NCBI RefSeq assembly: GCF_921293095.1 | Contig: NC_060248.1 | Location: forward strand, 15,456,744 to 15,520,743 | DNA from: Ischnura elegans | Taxonomy: Eukaryota > Arthropoda > Insecta > Odonata > Coenagrionidae | DNA length: 64,000 nt | Reading direction: 5' to 3' | In this document: piece after piece, positions 54,694 to 64,000 of the stretch | Position numbering within the stretch: the stretch's first letter is position 1 | Layout: the number at the start of each line of letters is the position of its first letter | Notes under the pieces: model-generated | The model's database searches: none | What the model saw: the letters and a program-made list of their open reading frames with translations, nothing else | Told to the model about the DNA's origin: nothing | Translations under genes and position numbers: made by a program

Positions 54694-57600
54694 TCAGTGT
54701 TTATGTAATTTTTTTTTCATCGTTCTTGTTATTGTTTTTATTATTTTTTTGTTTGTCTTTGTTTTTCTCTTTGTTTCTGTCATTGTTTGTCATTATTTTG
54801 TCATTGTATTTGTCAGTGTTTTTTTCTTTGTTATTTTCTTTGTTTTTGTCTTATTTTTGTCTTTTTGTGTCTTTGATTTTGTCTTTATTTTTTTTCTTTG
54901 TTTTTTTTTCATCTTTTTTGTTTTTGTTTTCGTCTTTGTTTTTTCCTTTGTTTTTGTCTTTCTTTTGGTCTTTGTCATAGTTTTTACTTTGTTCTTGCTT
55001 TTTTATTGTCTTTGTTATTTACTATGTTATTGTCTTTTTTTGTCTTTGTTTTGGTCTTATTTTTTCTTTGTTTTTGTCTTCGTTTTTGTCATTGTTTTTG
55101 TCAATGTATTTGCCATTGTTTTTCTCTTTGTTTCTTTCTTAGTGTCTGTCTTTGTTTTTTATAATTGTTTCTGCCATTGTTTCTTTCATTGTTTCTGTCA
55201 TTAATATTGTCATTGTTTTTATCATTGTTTTTGTCATTGTTTTTTCGTTGCATTTGTCAATGTTTTTGTCATTGGTTATGCCTTTTTTGTCTTTGTTTTT
55301 GTCATTGTTTTTCTCATTGTTTTAGTCATTGTTTTTCTCATTGTTTCTGTCATTGTTTCTGTCATTTATTTTGTCATTGCTTTTGACAGTGTTTTTGTAA
55401 TTGTTTTTGTCATTGTTCTTGTTATTATTTTTATCATTTTTTGTTTGTCTTTGTTTTTTTCTTAGTTTCTGTCATTGTTTCTGTCATTACTTTTATCATT
55501 GTATTTGTCAGTGTTTTTGTCTTTGTTATTTTCTTTGTACTTGTCTTATTTTTGTCTTATTTTTGTCTTTTTTGTCTTTGATTTTGTCTTTGTTTTTTTT
55601 CTTTGTTTGTTTTTAATCGTTTTTGTTTTTGTTTTCGTCTTTGCTTTCGTCTTTCTTTTTGTCTTCGTTTTTGTCATTGTTTTTGTCAATGTATTTGTCA
55701 TTGTTTGTCTATGTTTCATAATTTGTTTTTGTCATTGTTTTCGTCAATTTTTTTGTCATTGTTTCTATATTTGTTTCTTTCTTTTTTTCTGTCTTTGTTC
55801 CTGTCATTGTTTTTGTCATTTTTTTGTCATCGTTTATGTTTTGGTTTTTGTCTTTGTTTTGGTCTTTTTTTGTCATTGTTTGTGTCATTGTTTTTGTCAT
55901 TGTTTCTGTATTTGTTTCTTTCTTTGTTTCTGTCTTTTTTTCTGTCATTGATTTTGTCATTGTTTTTGTTTTTGTCTTTGTTTTTGTGTATTTTTGTCTT
56001 TTTTGTCTTTGATTTTGTCCTTGTTTCTGTCTTTGTTTCTGTCTTTGTTGTTGTCTATGTTTTGGTCTTCGTTTTTTTCTCTGTTTTTGTCTTTGTTTTT
56101 GTCTTTGTTTTTGTCTTTGTTTTTCTATTTGTTCCTGTCTTTGTTATTGTCTTTTTTTGTCTTTGTTTTTGTTTTGTTTTTTCTTTGTATTTGTTTTGTT
56201 TTCGTCTTTGTTTTTATCTTTGTTTTTGTCTTTGTTTTTATCTCTCTTTTTGCCTTTGTTTTGTCTTTGTTTCTGTCATTGTTTTTGTCATTGTTTTTGT
56301 CATTGATTTTGTCATTGTTTTTATCTCTGTTTCTGTCTTTTTATCATAGTTTTCGTCTTTGTTTATGTCTTTGTTTTTGCCTTTTTTTCGTCATTGTATT
56401 TTTTTGTTTTTGACATTGTTTTTGTCATTTTTTTTGTCATTATTTTTGTCATTGTTTTTGTCATTGATTCTGTCTTTGTTTATTTCTTTGTTTCTGACTT
56501 TGTTTTTGTCATTGTTTCTGCCATTGTTTCTGTCATTTTCCTGTCATTATTTTGTCATCGTTTTTTTTCACTTTTTTTGTAATTGTTTTTTATCATTGTT
56601 TTTGTTAGTGTTTTAATCATTTTTTGTTTGTCTTTGTTTTCTCTTTGTATCTGTCATTGTTTCTGTCATTGTCTCTGTCATTAATTTTGTCATTGTATTT
56701 GTCAATATTTTTGTAATTTTTTTGTCATTGTTCTTGTTATTGTTTTTATCAATGTTTTATTTGTCTTAGTTTCGGCCTTTTTTTGTCTTTGTCATTGTTT
56801 CTGTCATTGTTTTTGTAATTGTATTTGTCTTTGTTTTTTTCTTTCTTTCTGTCATTGTTTCCGTCTTTGTTTTTGTCGTTGTTTCTCTCTTTGTTTCTGT
56901 CATTGTTTCAGTCATTTTTTTCTTTGCTTTTCTCATCGTTTTTGTCATTTTTTGTCATTGCTTTAGTCATTGCTTCTGTCATTGTTTCTGTCATTGCTTC
57001 GGTCATTAATTTTGTCATTGTTTTTGTCAGTGTTTTAATATTGTTTTTGTCATTGTTCTTAATATTATTTTTATCATTTTTTGTTAATCTTTGTTTTTCT
57101 CCCTGTTTCTGTAATTGTTAAAAACATAGACAAAAACAAAAACAAAAACCAATACAAAAAAAAGACCAAAACCAAGACAAAAACAAAGACAAAAACAAGG
57201 ACAAAAACAAAGAAAAAAACCAAAATAATATTACAAAAACAAAAAAAAATAAAAAAAGACAAAAACCAAAGCAAAATCAAACAAAAAAACAATGAACAAA
57301 TGAAAGACAAAAACTAGGACAAAAACAAAGAAAAAAACGAATACAAATACAAAGACAAAAAAATGAAGAAAACAAAGACAAAAACGAAGACTAAAACAAA
57401 GACAAAAAATGATAAAAAACAATGACAAAAACAATGACAAAAAGATGACAAAAGCAATGACAAAAAAATGACAAAAACAATTATAAAAACAAAGAAAAAA
57501 CAAAGAAAGAAACAATTACTGAAACAATGACACACACAAAGACGGAAACAATGAGAAAAAAAGGCAAAAAAAAGAAAAAAAAACATTGAAAAAAACAATA

Positions 57601-60600
57601 ACAAAAATAATAACAAAAAAGTCATTGTTTTGTAATTGTGTTTGTCTTTGTTTTTTTCTTTGTTTTTTCTTTGTCTTTGTCTTTGTTTTTGCCTTTGCTT
57701 TTGTCATTGTTTTTGTCATTTTTTCCGTCTTTGATTCTGTCATTGTTTCACTCTTTGTTTCAGTCATTGTTTCTTTTTTTGTTTTTTCTTTGTTTTTGTT
57801 ATTGATTTTGTCATTGTTTTTGTCATTGTTTTTTTCATTGTTTTGTCATTTTTGTCTTTGTTTTTGTCTTTATTGTTGTCTTTGTTTTCTTCATTTCTTG
57901 TCTTTGTAATTGTGTTAGTTTTTGTCTAAGTTTTTTCTTTCTTTTGTTATTAGTTTTTGTCTTCGATTTTGTTTTTGTTTTTGTCTTTGTTTTTGTCTTG
58001 GTTTTTGTTTTTTATTTTGTATTTTTTTGTCTTTGTTTTTGTCTTGGTTATCTTCTTTTTTGTCTTTGTTTTTGTTTTTGTCTTTGTTTTTGTCATTGTT
58101 TTTGTTTTTTTTGTCATAGTTCTTGCCTTTGTTTTTGTCTTTTTTTTATAATTGTTTTTATTGTTTTCATTCTTTTTGTCAATGTTTTTGTCATTGTTTC
58201 TCTCTTTGTTTCTTGCTTTGTTTCTGTCTTTGTTTCTGTCATTGTTTCTGCCATTGTTTCCTTCATTGTTTCTGTCATTACTTTGGTCATTGTTTTTTAT
58301 CATTGTTTTTGTGTTTGTTTTTGTCTTATTTTTGTTTTTGATTTTGTCTTTGTTTCTTTCTTGGTTTTTCTCTTTGTTACTGTCATTGTTTCTGTCATTA
58401 ATTTTGTAATTGTATTCGTCAGAGTTTTTGTAATACTTTTTTGTCATTGATTTTGTCATTGTTTTTGTCATCGTTTTTTTTTCAATGCTTTGTCATTTTT
58501 TGTCTTTGTTTTTGTCTTTATTGTTGTCTTTGTTTTCTTCAATTTTTGTCTTTGTATTTGTGTTAGTTTTTTTCTTGGTTTTTGTCTTTGTTTTTGTCTT
58601 GGTTTTTGTTTTTTTTTGTTTTTGTATTTGTTTTTGTCTTTGCTTTTGTCTCGGTTATGTTCTTTTTTGTCTTGTTTTTTGTTTTAGTTTTTGTCTTTGT
58701 TTTTGTCATTGTTTTTGTTTTTTTTGTCATATTTCTTGCCTTTGTTTTTGTCTTTGTTTTTTTCATTGTTTTTGTTGTTGAATTTGTTTTTGTAAATTTG
58801 TTTTGTCATTGTTTCTCTCTTTGTTTCTTGCTTAGTTTCAGTCTTTGTTTGAGTCATTGTTTCTGCCATTGTTTCTTTCATTGTGTCTGTCATTAATTTT
58901 GTCATAGTTTTTTTATTGTTTTTGTTTTTGTCTTATTTTTTTGTCTTTGTTTCTTTCTATTTTTTTCTCTTTGTTACTGTCATGGTTTCTGTCATTATTT
59001 TGTCAGTGTTTTTGTAATATTTTTTGTCATTGTTCTTGTTATTTTTTATCAATGTTTTGTTTGTTTATTTTACTGACTTTTTTGTCTTTGTTTTTTTATT
59101 GTTTTGGTCATTGTTTTTAATTGTGTTAGTCTTTGTTTTTTTATTGTTTTGGTCATTGTTTTTAATTGTGTTAGTCTTTGTTTTTATCCTTGTTTTTTTC
59201 TTTGTCTTTGTCTTTGTTTTTGTCTTTGTTTTTGTCGTATTTTTTGTCATTTTTTTAAAATTGTTTCTGTCTTTGTTTCTGTCTATGTTTCTCTCTTTGT
59301 TTCAGTCATTGTTTCTTTCTTTGTTTTTGTTTTTTCTTTGTTTTTGTCATTGCTTTTGTCATTGTTTTTGTCATTGCTTTTGTTATGGTTTTTGTCATTG
59401 TTTTGTTTTTTTTGTCTTAGTTTTTGTCTTTCTTTTTGTCTTTGTTTTCTTCATTTTTTGTCTTTGTATAAGTGTTCGATTTTGTCTTTGTTTTTTCTAG
59501 TATTTGTTCTTCTTTTGTTCCTTGTTTTTGTCTTGGTTTTCTTTTTGTCTTTGTTTTTGTCTCTTTTTGTCATCGTTTTTGTCTTGGTTTTTGTTTTTGT
59601 TTTTTTATTATATTTTGTCTCTGTTTTTGTCTTTGTTATCTTTGTTTCTGTCTATGTTTTTGTTTTTTTGTCTTTGTTTTTGTCATTGTTTCCGTCTTTC
59701 TTTTGTCATTGTTTTTGCTTTGTTTTGTTCTTTGTATTTGGATTGTTTTGTTTATGTTTTTGTCGTTGTTTTTGTCAATGTTTTTGTCATTGTTTCTGTG
59801 TTTGTTCTTTCTTAGGTTCTGTCATTGTTTCTGCCATTGTTTCTTTAATTGTTTTTGTCATTAATTTTGTCATTGTTATTATCATTGTTTTTGTCTTTGT
59901 TTTTGTCTCTTTTTGTCATTGTTTTTGTTTTTGTTTTTGACATTGTTTCTGTCAATGTTTTTGTCATTGATTCTGTCTTTGTTTCTTTCATTGTTTCTGT
60001 CATTGTTTTTATCATTGTTTTTGTGATGGTTTTTCATTGTTGTTATCATTGTTTTTTATCAGTTATTTTTTCATTGGTTTTACCTTTTTTGTCTTTGTTT
60101 TTGTCTTTGTTTTTCTCATTGTTGGTATCATTGTTTTATCCATTGTTTCTGTCATTGTTTTTGTCATAGTGTCTGCCATTTATATTGTTTTTGTCAGTGT
60201 TTTTCTAATTTTTTTTCATTGTTATTGTTATTTTTTTAATCATTTTTTTGTTATTCTTTGTTTTTCTCTTTGTTTCTGTCATTGTTTCTGTCATTAATGT
60301 AGTCATTGTATTTCTCAGTGTTTTTGTCTTTGTTATTTTCTTTGTTCTTGTGTTAATTTTGTCCTTTTTGTCTTTGAATTTGTCTTTGTTTTTTTTCTTG
60401 GTTTTTTTCATCGTTTTTGTTTTTGTTGTGGTCTATGTTTTCTATTTTGTTTTTGTCTTTGTTTTTAACTTTGTTTTTATTTTTTTCTTACTTTGTGTAT
60501 GTCTTTGTTTATTTCATTGTTTATTTCATTAATTTTGTCATCGCATTTGTATTTGTTTTTATCATTGCTTTTGTCATTGTTTTTGTCATTGTTTTTATAA

Positions 60601-60735
60601 TTATTTGGTCATTGTTTATGTCCTTGTTTATGTCCTTGTTTTTATCATTTTTTTGTCATTAATTTTGGTCTTTTTTTTGTCATTGTTTATATCATTGTTT
60701 TTGTCATTGTTTTTGTCTTTTTTGTCTTTGTTTTA
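54694..60735. repeat. 6-kb degenerate TTTGTC/ATTGTT array
   Basis: Built from variants of GTCTTTGTTTTT and GTCATTGTTTTT, with extreme strand asymmetry (T-rich, A-poor on the plus strand). Units are imperfect and mostly keep a 6-bp rhythm, so long Phe/Val/Leu/Ser/Cys frames and Lys/Thr frames appear on opposite strands. None is a gene. The left edge coincides with the truncated 5' end of LINE-C. Confidence 0.95.
57121..57620 (-). repeat. Inverted block inside the 6-kb array
   Basis: For about 500 bp the plus strand becomes A-rich (ACAAAAACAAAGACAAAAAC) and then switches back. Both junctions are abrupt, so a segment of the array has been inverted or inserted in the opposite orientation. Confidence 0.93.
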
Positions 60736-61490
60736 TATCTCTGTCGCGTCACAGGGCCGTTGTGCTCCGCCCGAAATGCAATGCATGCAGGGCCGGAACT
60801 AGCCTTACATTTACGACGAAAAATAATAAGGAAAGAGAAATGAGGGACTGGAAACCAAAATTTAAATAAAGTGAAAGGAAGAAATGACGGGGGTGGAAGA
60901 AAATAAGGAAGGGAATCCCGCCTTACCTTGGCTTCCCCCCGAACTCCCCATGCGTCCTTCCACCACTTGATTCTCGTCAGAGCTTCGACGAGATAAACGC
61001 GTCTTCGCCTTGACCTCAGGCGAACGAATGCTGTCGTCTTCGCCCGGACCCAAGCGAATGAATGAAATACCGGTGCCGCAGGCCAGCACCGTTCTTCCGG
61101 TGCTGCTCAAGCCCTCTTTAGGCAAAAAAGTACGGCACAAAACAAAAAAACCAAGGCAGGCGGGAAGAAGAAGAAAAGAGGGAAATTCAAATGGAAGAAA
61201 AGAAGACATAAGGCTGTCCCGGCCCGAACATACCGCCCACCTGAATTTAGCAAAAATTCACCTCTTTATAACGAAAACTGAAATAAGCTGCGTTCTTAGT
61301 CCTATCCTAAGAGTTGGGTTTGGGATACTATAGCTTCACTTCCAGAGGCCCATCTGGAAGACTTACTACAGGACTCAGGTTAGGCCGTGGATAGGGAATT
61401 AGAAGGAATGAGAATGTTAAAAACGAAACTAACGCGCAACTAGCGAGAAAAAAAATCTTACATCCGATCTATCACAAATAAACAAAAAAT
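60736..61490. other. Region 3' of the BEL/Pao pol gene
   Basis: It should contain the 3' UTR and the 3' LTR of the minus-strand element. I could not fix LTR ends because the partner LTR lies outside the window. 60960-61120 is GC-richer, with two related TCTTCGCC words. No independent gene is supported. Confidence 0.5.
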
Positions 61491-64000
61491 CTATTCTGCT
61501 GTTGGTAGAGGCACCAACTTAACCACGGGCCTCTTAAATGTACCTGATGCACACTGTAATTCCACGACCCTAATTACGCCTGTGGAATCAGCAAATGTTT
61601 TAAGTATACGCCCCATTATCCACTGAGACGGGGGAAGGTTCGGTTCACGTATTAAAACCAATTGACCGATTTTTATATTTGGGGACATTTGCGTCCATTT
61701 CGATCTCTGCTGTAATGTATGCAGATATTCCCACGACCACCGACGCCAGAAGTGGTGATAAATTTGCTCTACCAGTCGCCACCTAACGGGAAGAGGAAAA
61801 CATTCTTCTGTAATATGAGCAGGCAGTCCTATTAGTGGACGCCCTATCAAAAAATGACCAGGCGTGAGGCAGTCAATCTCCGAAGGATCGGATGATATTG
61901 GAGTCAACGGTCGTGAATTTAAAATGGCTTCGATTTTACTAAATAAAGTCGCGTATTCTTCGAAGTTTAGAGCGTGACCATGAAGAAATCTGCGCAAATG
62001 ATATTTCACTGATTTAATGCCAGCCTCCCATAGTCCCCCAAAATGTGGAGCGGAAGGAGGATTAAACTTCCAAACTATACCTGAATCGGGCAAAAATGAC
62101 GTTAAGGCCTTCTTATGGTCCTGTGAACGGATCATTTGGTACAGATCTTTTAGATATCTATCTGCCCCGACAAAATTAGTGCCACAATCTGAATGTATCA
62201 CTTTAGGGATACCGCGTCGGGATATGAATCTCTGAAATCCCGCTATAAAAGCTATGGTTGACAGAGATGTCACTAACTCTAAATGAACCGCCTTAGTGGT
62301 GAAGCAGATAAATAGACACAAATAACATTTATCATGTGCAGCATTTCTCCTATTACTTAACTTGTAGGTGAAAGGACCCCCATAATCTACTCCAATTAAA
62401 GAAAATGGTGGGTTAGGGACAACCCACGCCGATGGTAACGGTGACATAATGGGCTGAAGGTGAGATCCTCGATAACGTGCACACACAATGCACTTAATTA
62501 TTTCCGATCTCACAAGTGCTCTACCAGATATAATCCAAAATTTTCTGACTATTAATGCCTCTACCATTCGAGGTCCCCCGTGCAGAGATGCAAAGTGATA
62601 ATGTCGCACAATCAATCTAGAGAGATGACTCTCTTTAGGCAACAAAACAGGTTGTTTTTGTGATTGAGGCAATGCGGAATTAATGAGCCTGCCGCCCACC
62701 CTGAGGATCCCTTGATCATCAATAATAGGAGATAAACGAGCAAAAGTAGAATGAAGACACTTGTTTCTAGAGATAGAATGGAGGACATTCTTGAAATGAC
62801 ATTTCTGAACCAGTTTTATGATGAGGTTAAGAGATTCGGTCCATTCAGATTCCAAAATAAGAAGATTGGATGGTCGCTGCACTCCCTTACAACCAGAGAT
62901 AAATCTACGCACAAATACAACTGTTCGTATTAATTTCAAGTAGCAGGAGTACGCTTTCATCCAATGACATGAACATCCCTTTTCATCTTGGATGGCCCCT
63001 GCCCATTGCGCTTGAATCTTAACCTCCGGTAGATCATTTGCATATTTACTTTCCGAAGGTATAGATGGCCACTTTGATTCATCCTCCCTTAGAAATTCCG
63101 GACCTGACCAATATAAGTCACATAGCAGCAACTGATTTGGCATCATTCCCCTCGAAACACAATCCGCTGGATTGTTGGATGATTCAATATGTCTCCACGA
63201 AGAACTGGGAATTGAAGCCGTAATGTTAGTGATTCTGTTAGCAACAAAGGTCTTTAATAAATGAGGTGACATTCGCAACCACGCCAACACAATCTGAGAA
63301 TCGGACCAGGCATATATTTTGAGGATCTGAAGTCTTTTGTCCAAAAAAGATGACAAACGGGATAGAAGCTTAGATAACAAGTACGCTCCCATTAACTCAA
63401 GCCTTGGAATAGATAAAGTTTTCAAGGGAGCAACTTTACTTTTAGCTGCAACTAGATGAACATTAATTTCTGATTCTTCGATCGTTCTTATATACACCAC
63501 CGCACCGTAGCCGCGCTCCGATGCATCACAGAATCCGATCAGTTGCGCCTCTGAAGACCGTGGAAATATATATCGAGGAAACTTTATCTGCTGCAACAAT
63601 TGACTCTGCGAGACAAAATTATCCCATTGATTCTTAATGACTTCTGGAAGGGAATCATCCCAAGATAATTTTTCATTCCACAGGGATTGCATCAAAACTT
63701 TAGCCCATAAAGTTACGGGAGACAAAGCCCCAATCGGGTCAAAAATTCTGGCAATGTTCGAAAGCAGCTTTCTTTTTGAATTGACCACCGTATCAAAATT
63801 GACATGATAGGAAAAAGTATCGGATTTTGGTGACCAGTACATTCCCAAAACTTTTAAAAGGCAAACATCGCTCGAATCAAAATTTAAAATTGATACCCGT
63901 TTTTCCTCGGGAATATGACTTAACAATTCCGGAGCATTGCTTGCCCATTTTCCAAGAGAAAAGCCTCCTGATAATAGCAAGGAAATTAATTGCTTTTGCA
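61491..64000 (-). CDS. BEL/Pao retrotransposon pol, 3' part
   Basis: The minus-strand frame is open across the window edge for about 836 codons, so the start is outside. In order: end of the RT region with LLLSGGFSLGKWASN, a Pao-type peptidase_A17/RNase H region (ARIFDPIGALSPVTLWAKVL, LIGFCDASERGYGAVVY), NPADCVSRGMMPNQL, an HHCC integrase zinc-binding domain (RHYHFASLHGGPRM ... IKCIVCARYRG), the integrase core with GVDYGGPF, IHSDCGTNFVGADR and HFGGLWEAGIKS (D, D, E), and a C-terminal DUF5641-type domain (GQLVLIREPNLPPSQW). No stop interrupts it. It would be cleaved into protease, RT/RNase H and integrase. Intactness of the whole element cannot be judged. Confidence 0.92.
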   Translation of the reverse strand, partial: QKQLISLLLSGGFSLGKWASNAPELLSHIPEEKRVSILNFDSSDVCLLKVLGMYWSPKSDTFSYHVNFDTVVNSKRKLLSNIARIFDPIGALSPVTLWAKVLMQSLWNEKLSWDDSLPEVIKNQWDNFVSQSQLLQQIKFPRYIFPRSSEAQLIGFCDASERGYGAVVYIRTIEESEINVHLVAAKSKVAPLKTLSIPRLELMGAYLLSKLLSRLSSFLDKRLQILKIYAWSDSQIVLAWLRMSPHLLKTFVANRITNITASIPSSSWRHIESSNNPADCVSRGMMPNQLLLCDLYWSGPEFLREDESKWPSIPSESKYANDLPEVKIQAQWAGAIQDEKGCSCHWMKAYSCYLKLIRTVVFVRRFISGCKGVQRPSNLLILESEWTESLNLIIKLVQKCHFKNVLHSISRNKCLHSTFARLSPIIDDQGILRVGGRLINSALPQSQKQPVLLPKESHLSRLIVRHYHFASLHGGPRMVEALIVRKFWIISGRALVRSEIIKCIVCARYRGSHLQPIMSPLPSAWVVPNPPFSLIGVDYGGPFTYKLSNRRNAAHDKCYLCLFICFTTKAVHLELVTSLSTIAFIAGFQRFISRRGIPKVIHSDCGTNFVGADRYLKDLYQMIRSQDHKKALTSFLPDSGIVWKFNPPSAPHFGGLWEAGIKSVKYHLRRFLHGHALNFEEYATLFSKIEAILNSRPLTPISSDPSEIDCLTPGHFLIGRPLIGLPAHITEECFPLPVRWRLVEQIYHHFWRRWSWEYLHTLQQRSKWTQMSPNIKIGQLVLIREPNLPPSQWIMGRILKTFADSTGVIRVVELQCASGTFKRPVVKLVPLPTAE

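Noticed and set aside
54306..54980. 224-residue plus-strand frame
   Set aside because: Its first half is the antisense of the LINE-C RT and the second half is the simple array.
54749..60662. Many long Phe/Val/Leu/Cys frames resembling membrane proteins, and Lys/Thr frames on the other strand
   Set aside because: All follow from the 6/12-bp array and change composition with frame; there is no non-repeat coding sequence.

Overview
The window looks like transposon-dense, AT-rich, intergenic heterochromatin from an arthropod, most likely an insect. The evidence is the mixture of Penelope-like, Jockey-type, RTE-type and BEL/Pao retroelements with Tc1/mariner, Harbinger-like and hAT-like DNA elements. 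I found no convincing host gene, no tRNA or rRNA gene and no CRISPR array. Almost every long open frame belongs to a mobile element or is an artefact of a simple repeat. The species cannot be named from the sequence alone.

Layout: (1) 322-2401, a complete but frameshifted Penelope-like element (PLE1). (2) 2402-12467, mostly unassigned DNA with small hAT-like MITEs, two local tandem duplications and dispersed repeat fragments. (3) 12468-24734, a second Penelope-like element (PLE2) split by two head-to-tail Jockey-type LINEs. LINE-A (14409-19652) has both ORFs open; LINE-B (19666-24586) has a broken ORF2. (4) 24735-27298, unassigned DNA with small repeats. (5) 27299-34299 and 41558-47409, two same-orientation copies of an unrecognised element of about 4 kb. 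It carries a central array of a 315-bp unit and a 3' hairpin. Copy 1 holds a 2.0-kb Harbinger-like insertion and copy 2 a different 1.8-kb TA-flanked insertion. (6) 34312-40182, between those copies, a Tc1/mariner-superfamily element containing an inverted second copy of its own family and an RTE fragment. (7) 49195-51246, a hAT MITE and a decayed Tc1 element. (8) 51868-60735, a 9-bp-unit array, a 5'-truncated Jockey-type fragment, and a 6-kb TTTGTC-type array with an inverted block. (9) 61491-64000, the 3' part of an open BEL/Pao pol gene on the minus strand.

The nesting can be dated in relative terms from target-site duplications. Removing the inserts makes related copies agree in length: PLE1 is 2060 bp and PLE2 about 2050 bp net, and the two 315-bp-array elements are about 4.03 kb each after correcting for inserts and unit number. 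The observations I think most deserve a second look are the 4-kb array element, a 16-nt near-palindrome in both LINEs that is read in different frames, a 5' leader shared by two otherwise diverged LINEs, and the three copies of one target sequence bracketing LINE-A and LINE-B.
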